From: Peristeroidobacter soli
GTDB lineage: Bacteria; Pseudomonadota; Gammaproteobacteria; Steroidobacterales; Steroidobacteraceae
Direction: 5' to 3'
DNA: 64,000 nt
Assembly (NCBI RefSeq): GCF_004138485.1
Contig: NZ_RYEV01000004.1
Location: 680,803-744,802 of the forward strand
Below the pieces are notes generated by a model that was not told the origin of the DNA, made no database searches, and worked only from the letters and a program-made list of their open reading frames with translations. The position numbers were made by a program, and so were the translations under genes. How positions within the stretch are numbered: the stretch's first letter is position 1; every line of letters begins with the position of its first letter. This document shows positions 59,651 to 64,000 of this stretch, piece by piece.

Positions 59651-61477
59651 TCAGCCGCAACTGGTCACCGAGGAGGCTCCAGGTTCCGCCGGAGCAACAG
59701 ATTCCGGCTGGGCGGTGGCGCGCGAGGCGCCCAGTGGCTGCACCAACGTCGGCTCGATGCTTCGTGAGTCGATGATCTCCCAGCCGCCGCCGACCAGCAG
59801 GCGCAATGCCCGGTCGTGGAATCGCAGAATGGTTTCGCGATGGCCGACGCTGATGAAGGTCGCGCCGGTTTCGATCAGCGCCTTGTACAGGCGCGCCTCG
59901 GTCGGAATGTCCACCGCGCTGGTGGACTCATCGAGGAACACATACTTCGGCCGTGAGATCAGAATGCGGGCGAACGAAACGCGCTGTTGCTCGCCGAGCG
60001 ACAGCACCTTGCTCCAGTCGCGATCGGCATCCAGGCCGCCGGCCTTCTCGATGAGATTGGGCAGACACACCTTCTCCAGCACCGCCTGCATCTCTTCGTC
60101 GGTCATGTCCGAGCGACCGTGCGGATACAACAACTGCGCACGCAGATTGCCCAGCATCATGTAGGGCTTCTGCGGCACGAACATCGTGTCGTCTTCGGAT
60201 GGCATGGTCATGGTGCCGGTACCGCGCACCCACAGACCCGCCATGGAACGCAACATCGAGCTCTTACCGACGCCCGTCTGACCGACGATGATCATGCTCT
60301 CGCCCGGTCGCAACGTCAGCGATACATCCTGCGCCAGCTGCTGCTCGCCTCCCGGCGTCTGGAAACAAACGTGCTCGAGCTCGATGAAGTCGCCGCGCTT
60401 GATGGTGATCTGCTCGCTATGGCGCGCGACCTGAGCATCCATGGCGTCGAAGCGCTCGACGATCTGTGCCAGACGGACCACTCGGGGCGCGATGCCGGCA
60501 AAGAGCGGAATATAGCTGTCCAGCGACATCAGCGCGGAGCGCAAGCCATCGGCGGCGGTCATCGCCAGCGCGATCGTGCCGTACTGGATCTCGCCGCCGA
60601 AATACAGCGGGTAGATCAGCACCAGCGGCGCGACCGTCCAGACCTCGCCCAGGAACTTGGTGATGAACCCGGTCTTGAGGTTGTAGTAATAGATGTTCAT
60701 CTTGTTACGGATGACCCGGTCGAGACGCCCGGAAACCTGGTTCTCTTCCATGTTCTCGCCGCGAAAGAACGCGATGGTCTCGGCGTTGTCGCGCACGCGG
60801 AGCAGGCCGAAGCGGAAGTCCGCCGCCGCCGCCACTGCATCGAAGTTCTTGCGGATCAGCGGCCAGTAGATCACCGTCTGCACGATCATCGAGATCGACG
60901 AATACACCACGACGAACGTGGTCATGCTGGAGTTCACCTGCGACAGCAGCACCACGTTGGTGGTCAGGCCGAGAATGGTGCCGAGCACTTTGAGGGGCAG
61001 GTTGAGCACGACATCGATGAACGGCAGCACATTGTCCTGGATGCGCTCGTCGGGGTTGTCGACGTCATCGCGCATGGCGATGTCGTAGTACGTCTTGTGC
61101 GACAGATAACGCTTGACCACCCATTGGGTCATCCAGCGATACCACTGCATCTGCATCAGCGTGTTGAGCAGATCGATGATCAGCCCGTACAGCCAGCGCC
61201 CGATCCCGAGCAGGAACAGCAGCCAGAAAATCCGGTGCCACTCCTCGGGATTCTTCGACACCAGCGCGTTGGCCTGTTCGGCGCCGACCTGCGCGGCCCA
61301 GAAGCTGTAATAGGCCCAGGCCGGCCCGATCAGGATGCCAAAGATCATCAGCACCCAGGATTTCCAGTGCTTCGGATCGCTCCAGTAAGGCTTGGCCAGC
61401 CGCCAGATGCGCCGGAACAGCCGGCCGTCGAGCCGGTAGTCGCGCGGATCGACTTGAATGGTACGAGCGTCGGTCAT
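59651..61477 (-). CDS. ABC transporter, fused SbmA-like membrane domain and ATPase (YddA/FusD-like)
   Basis: This 608-residue half-transporter should dimerise in the inner membrane. Residues 25-340 are an ABC_membrane_2/SbmA-type domain with about six helices (SWVLMIFGILIGPAWAYYSF, YRWMTQWVVKRYLSHKTYYD, DNPDERIQDNV). Residues 365-580 are the ATPase: Walker A GQTGVGKSS, signature LSLGEQQRVSFAR, Walker B KYVFLDEST, H-loop VGHRET. E. coli YddA has the same architecture and sits beside a TBDR and an M16 protease. The C-terminal 30 residues are non-conserved and end at the junction with the TBDR relic, so the tail may be altered. It overlaps the upstream lipoprotein gene by 4 bp. Confidence 0.88.
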   Translation of the reverse strand: MTDARTIQVDPRDYRLDGRLFRRIWRLAKPYWSDPKHWKSWVLMIFGILIGPAWAYYSFWAAQVGAEQANALVSKNPEEWHRIFWLLFLLGIGRWLYGLIIDLLNTLMQMQWYRWMTQWVVKRYLSHKTYYDIAMRDDVDNPDERIQDNVLPFIDVVLNLPLKVLGTILGLTTNVVLLSQVNSSMTTFVVVYSSISMIVQTVIYWPLIRKNFDAVAAAADFRFGLLRVRDNAETIAFFRGENMEENQVSGRLDRVIRNKMNIYYYNLKTGFITKFLGEVWTVAPLVLIYPLYFGGEIQYGTIALAMTAADGLRSALMSLDSYIPLFAGIAPRVVRLAQIVERFDAMDAQVARHSEQITIKRGDFIELEHVCFQTPGGEQQLAQDVSLTLRPGESMIIVGQTGVGKSSMLRSMAGLWVRGTGTMTMPSEDDTMFVPQKPYMMLGNLRAQLLYPHGRSDMTDEEMQAVLEKVCLPNLIEKAGGLDADRDWSKVLSLGEQQRVSFARILISRPKYVFLDESTSAVDIPTEARLYKALIETGATFISVGHRETILRFHDRALRLLVGGGWEIIDSRSIEPTLVQPLGASRATAQPESVAPAEPGASSVTSCG

Positions 61478-62112
61478 CGATTACCCAGCATCCCGGCGTT
61501 CACTTTGAAATCAGGCTTGTCCTTGGCTGCCAGCAGCTCGGACTCGCTCCACAGCGCCAGGCCTTCCTGCTCGGCGCCCTGTGCCACCAGCGACACACTT
61601 ACGAGAACCATGCTGGCGGAAGCAAATCGTCGCAACAGGCGTGCACGCACGGCCGCCTCGTTGTCGGTCTTCTCTTCGACGAGCAGTGCGCGCGATCGGC
61701 AATCAGCCAATTGTTTGTAAAGGGCGCTGGCGCCATCGACGTCCGGCTGCGTCGCCGGGGCTGCATCGAACGCCTGGGCTTTTTCATACAGCGGCCGGCA
61801 TTCCGCGACCGAAGTTTCCAGACCCGCTATCGCAGGTTCGCGATCCAGCTTTGCCAGCATGGCCTTCAGACCGCCACGCAGGGCCGATGCATCGGCCTGC
61901 GCAGCCGCCGGACGCATGTTCACGTCGTTGCGCAGATAGCGGTATTGACGAGGCACATTCTGCAGGATCTGGTACGGGTCGCCCGCGGCGGCGGCGTACT
62001 TGTCCTTGATGTCCTGTTCGAAAGTGGGGTTCGGCGTGTCGTCACAGCCGCTCAGGCCCGTCAATAGCAGGCCGACGCCGCACACCAGACTCAGGTGCTT
62101 GCGCTCCATCAT
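61474..62112 (-). CDS. Lipoprotein of unknown function
   Basis: This 212-residue protein has a lipoprotein signal with lipobox LSGC (Cys23) followed by Asp-Asp, which would favour retention in the inner membrane. The body is helical and acidic with Ala-rich stretches and two cysteines (VAECRPLYEK, LADCRSRAL) in periplasmic coiled-like segments, then a membrane-like stretch FASASMVLVSVSLVAQGA. It overlaps the ABC gene by 4 bp, so it probably is a periplasmic partner of that transporter. No family recognised. Confidence 0.75.
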   Translation of the reverse strand: MMERKHLSLVCGVGLLLTGLSGCDDTPNPTFEQDIKDKYAAAAGDPYQILQNVPRQYRYLRNDVNMRPAAAQADASALRGGLKAMLAKLDREPAIAGLETSVAECRPLYEKAQAFDAAPATQPDVDGASALYKQLADCRSRALLVEEKTDNEAAVRARLLRRFASASMVLVSVSLVAQGAEQEGLALWSESELLAAKDKPDFKVNAGMLGNR

Positions 62113-62176
62113 CGTGATCTCCTGTTCGATTCGATTCGCGCTCAGTGAACGAGCGGCGCAGCAGAGCGCCGCAACG

Positions 62177-64000
62177 TCAGTACAGCGCCTCGCCGTCCGA
62201 GGAGATGACGTGTCGAGACCCGAATTCGAGGTCCCGCAGCTGTGGCTCGATCTTCTGCAGATCTCCGGTGACGATCCACACCATGCGTTCGGGAGTCAGC
62301 ATCGAGGCCAGAGTGGCATTCACCCGCTCGACGTTCAGCGCCGCGAGACGCTCCGGATACGCGCTCCAGTATTCCGGCGTGCGTTCCTTGCGAATCAGAT
62401 ACTCGATGGCGTTCTGCAAACCGCCGAGGCTGCCGATGCCGGTGCCGAAACGCAGCATCTCGGTACGTGCCACGCGCGCGAACTCTTCCTGACTCACCGG
62501 TCGTGCGCCAACGATGTCGCGCAGCTCGCGTTGAATCTCCATCACGCTCAGCGCAGTCTTGTCGATCTGCACCGGCGCACTCACATGGAACGGCCGCGGT
62601 CCCAGCATCGCGCTGAAGGAGGAGCGCACACCGTAAGTCCAGTTCTTGTCCTCGCGCAGATTGATATTCAGACGCGAGCCGAACTCACCGCCCAGCACCA
62701 TGTGGGCAATCTTCACCGGCAAGGAAACGTCGTCTTCCATGAACGGCAGCACCGTCGCGGCCCGGATGATGGCTTGCGGCGTATCCGGCTTGTCGATGAG
62801 ATACAGCGACGATGCGAGCGGCGCAGCGGCTGCCGGCACGGGCGGCGATGCACGCCACTCCGACGAGCGCCACTGCCCCAGACAACGTTCCAGCTTGGGC
62901 TTGATCTCCGACATCGTCGTGTCACCGACGACCAGCAGCACCGCGCCTTCCGTCCGGAACCAGCGCGAGTAGCAACGCTGCACCGAATCGCGATCGAGTC
63001 GAGATACATGCGATGCCACTCCGAAACCCGACATCGGCCGGCGATACGGATGGCCGCGCTCGAACAGCAGTCCTGGCTGTACGCGAGAGCCCGCCGATTC
63101 AGGCGTGGCCGCTTCCTGCGCGATCACCTCCAGGATTCGCTCCCGTTCCCGGACCAGGTGACTCTCGGCGAAGTGCGGACGCAGAATCAGATCGCCCAGC
63201 AACTCCAGCGCAGGGTCCAGCTGCCCCTTCAAGGTCGACATCCCGATCCCGGAGGCTTCGAAGTTGGTGTTGACCGAAATCTGTGCACCGATGCGACGAC
63301 GTGCCTCGGAGAACTCGAAGGCATCGCGCAAGCCCGAGCCCTGCGTCATGAGTGCGGCCGTCAACCGCATCGAGCCCAGCGCATCGGCCGGATCGTCGAC
63401 CAAGCCGTCCTTCAACATCACACCGATATTGACCAGCGGCAATTCATGGCGCTCCGCCAGCACGATCCGGATGCCGTTCGACAGCGTCTCGTGCTGAAGC
63501 TCGGGAAGCGTGACGCGGGCACGCGTGCCGATCGCGGGAATGCTGGAGCGATCGATTTCCTTGCCGGTCGCGCGCAACGTCGGGAACGGCACGACCTGCA
63601 GGACATACAAACCATCGGACAGCCAGCGTTGCGCCGCGTCTCGAATCGATTCGCAGGTCGCCTCGCGCACCCACTGCAGACCGAGCCGATACAGATCCGG
63701 CCGCTGTACGCGCACTTCATTGCTCGCCAGCATGGCGGCGATATTTGAAACACTGTCCAGCCCGCGGATGAAGTTCGACAGCTCTTGCGTGCGCACGCGC
63801 TCCAGTTCATCGGCTGTCGGCCCTTCGATCAGGAAACGTTCCAGCTCCTCGCGGATCGCCTGCTCCACGGCTTCCAGCGCCACGCCGCCCTTCACGGTGG
63901 CGGTGATGGAAAACTGTCCCGCGATCGTGCTGGCCGACACGCCAGCTTTGATACCGGAGACGAGCCCCAGCTCATGAACCAGACGTCGGTGCAACCGCGA
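62177..64000 (-). CDS. M16-family zinc protease (PqqL/FusC-like), 5' end outside window
   Basis: The visible 607 residues are the C-terminal two thirds of a two-half M16 protease; the N-terminal HxxEH half lies beyond the window edge. The second half begins near LSNGIRIVLAERHELPLV; the expected metal site there is absent, as is normal for the inactive M16 half. RMPx-free landmarks include GGEFGSRLNINLREDKNWTY (the conserved substrate-binding Arg-Tyr segment) and a terminal TGDLQKIEPQLRDLE. Full-length family members are about 930 residues. It sits upstream of a lipoprotein, an SbmA/YddA-like ABC gene and a TBDR relic on the same strand. Confidence 0.88.
   Translation of the reverse strand, partial: SRLHRRLVHELGLVSGIKAGVSASTIAGQFSITATVKGGVALEAVEQAIREELERFLIEGPTADELERVRTQELSNFIRGLDSVSNIAAMLASNEVRVQRPDLYRLGLQWVREATCESIRDAAQRWLSDGLYVLQVVPFPTLRATGKEIDRSSIPAIGTRARVTLPELQHETLSNGIRIVLAERHELPLVNIGVMLKDGLVDDPADALGSMRLTAALMTQGSGLRDAFEFSEARRRIGAQISVNTNFEASGIGMSTLKGQLDPALELLGDLILRPHFAESHLVRERERILEVIAQEAATPESAGSRVQPGLLFERGHPYRRPMSGFGVASHVSRLDRDSVQRCYSRWFRTEGAVLLVVGDTTMSEIKPKLERCLGQWRSSEWRASPPVPAAAAPLASSLYLIDKPDTPQAIIRAATVLPFMEDDVSLPVKIAHMVLGGEFGSRLNINLREDKNWTYGVRSSFSAMLGPRPFHVSAPVQIDKTALSVMEIQRELRDIVGARPVSQEEFARVARTEMLRFGTGIGSLGGLQNAIEYLIRKERTPEYWSAYPERLAALNVERVNATLASMLTPERMVWIVTGDLQKIEPQLRDLEFGSRHVISSDGEALY

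Noticed and set aside
1-64000. tRNA, rRNA, CRISPR arrays, insertion sequences, attachment sites
   Set aside because: None was found by reading both strands: no cloverleaf with a clear anticodon arm, no regularly spaced repeats, and no transposase or integrase motifs. The repeats seen are short and local.

Overview
The window is GC-rich, gene-dense DNA from a Gram-negative, probably aerobic bacterium. It carries several TonB-dependent receptors (TBDRs) with FecI/FecR-type signalling, outer-membrane porins, a cytochrome bo3 quinol oxidase, SURF1, RegB/RegA and a VPLPA-CTERM-like surface protein. This suits a Steroidobacteraceae/Nevskiales-like or Xanthomonadales-like gammaproteobacterium. That placement is inference from gene content; no rRNA or other marker gene is present, and no tRNA, CRISPR array, intact insertion sequence or prophage was seen.

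0-7.1 kb: small detoxification and regulation genes: a cupin (cut by the window edge), a hydrolase-AraC pair ending in a gutted SDR gene, an NmrA-like oxidoreductase behind a strong hairpin, an M49-like peptidase, and an SDR/O-methyltransferase pair divergent from a TetR regulator. 7.1-13.9 kb: one tightly packed operon, cyoABCD-surf1-regB-regA, which joins a terminal quinol oxidase to a quinone-sensing two-component system; a palindrome lies between cyoA and a divergent MHS-type transporter. 15-24 kb: secreted proteins of unknown function, a cupin, a fatty-acid hydroxylase, outer-membrane barrels, an orphan receiver protein and a histidine kinase-AraC-secreted protein set. 24.3-28.8 kb: a porin-glutaminase-porin-amidohydrolase operon. 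29-34.7 kb: NAD salvage and synthesis genes (pncA, pncB, nadE, nadM-Nudix) under a divergent NrtR repressor with a perfect operator.

34.8-56 kb: a GH15 glucanase, then three ECF sigma/FecR units. Unit 1 (sigma-FecR-TBDR-PHP hydrolase) is intact. Unit 2 has sigma-FecR divergent from its TBDR. Unit 3 keeps sigma and FecR, but its TBDR is reduced to the N-terminal signalling domain. Among them lie a degenerate subtilisin-like VPLPA-CTERM protein, a broken rhamnogalacturonan lyase, an M14 peptidase-P450 pair, an AAA+ ATPase and a FecR relic broken by a 7-bp tandem duplication. 57-64 kb: a metallophosphoesterase, an MFS transporter, then a TBDR relic, a YddA/FusD-type ABC exporter-like protein, a lipoprotein and an M16 protease. 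That set resembles the protease-associated import systems (E. coli yddA-yddB-pqqL; Pectobacterium fus).

A theme across the window is gene decay. At least eight loci are fragments or have lost internal segments while the flanking genes are intact.
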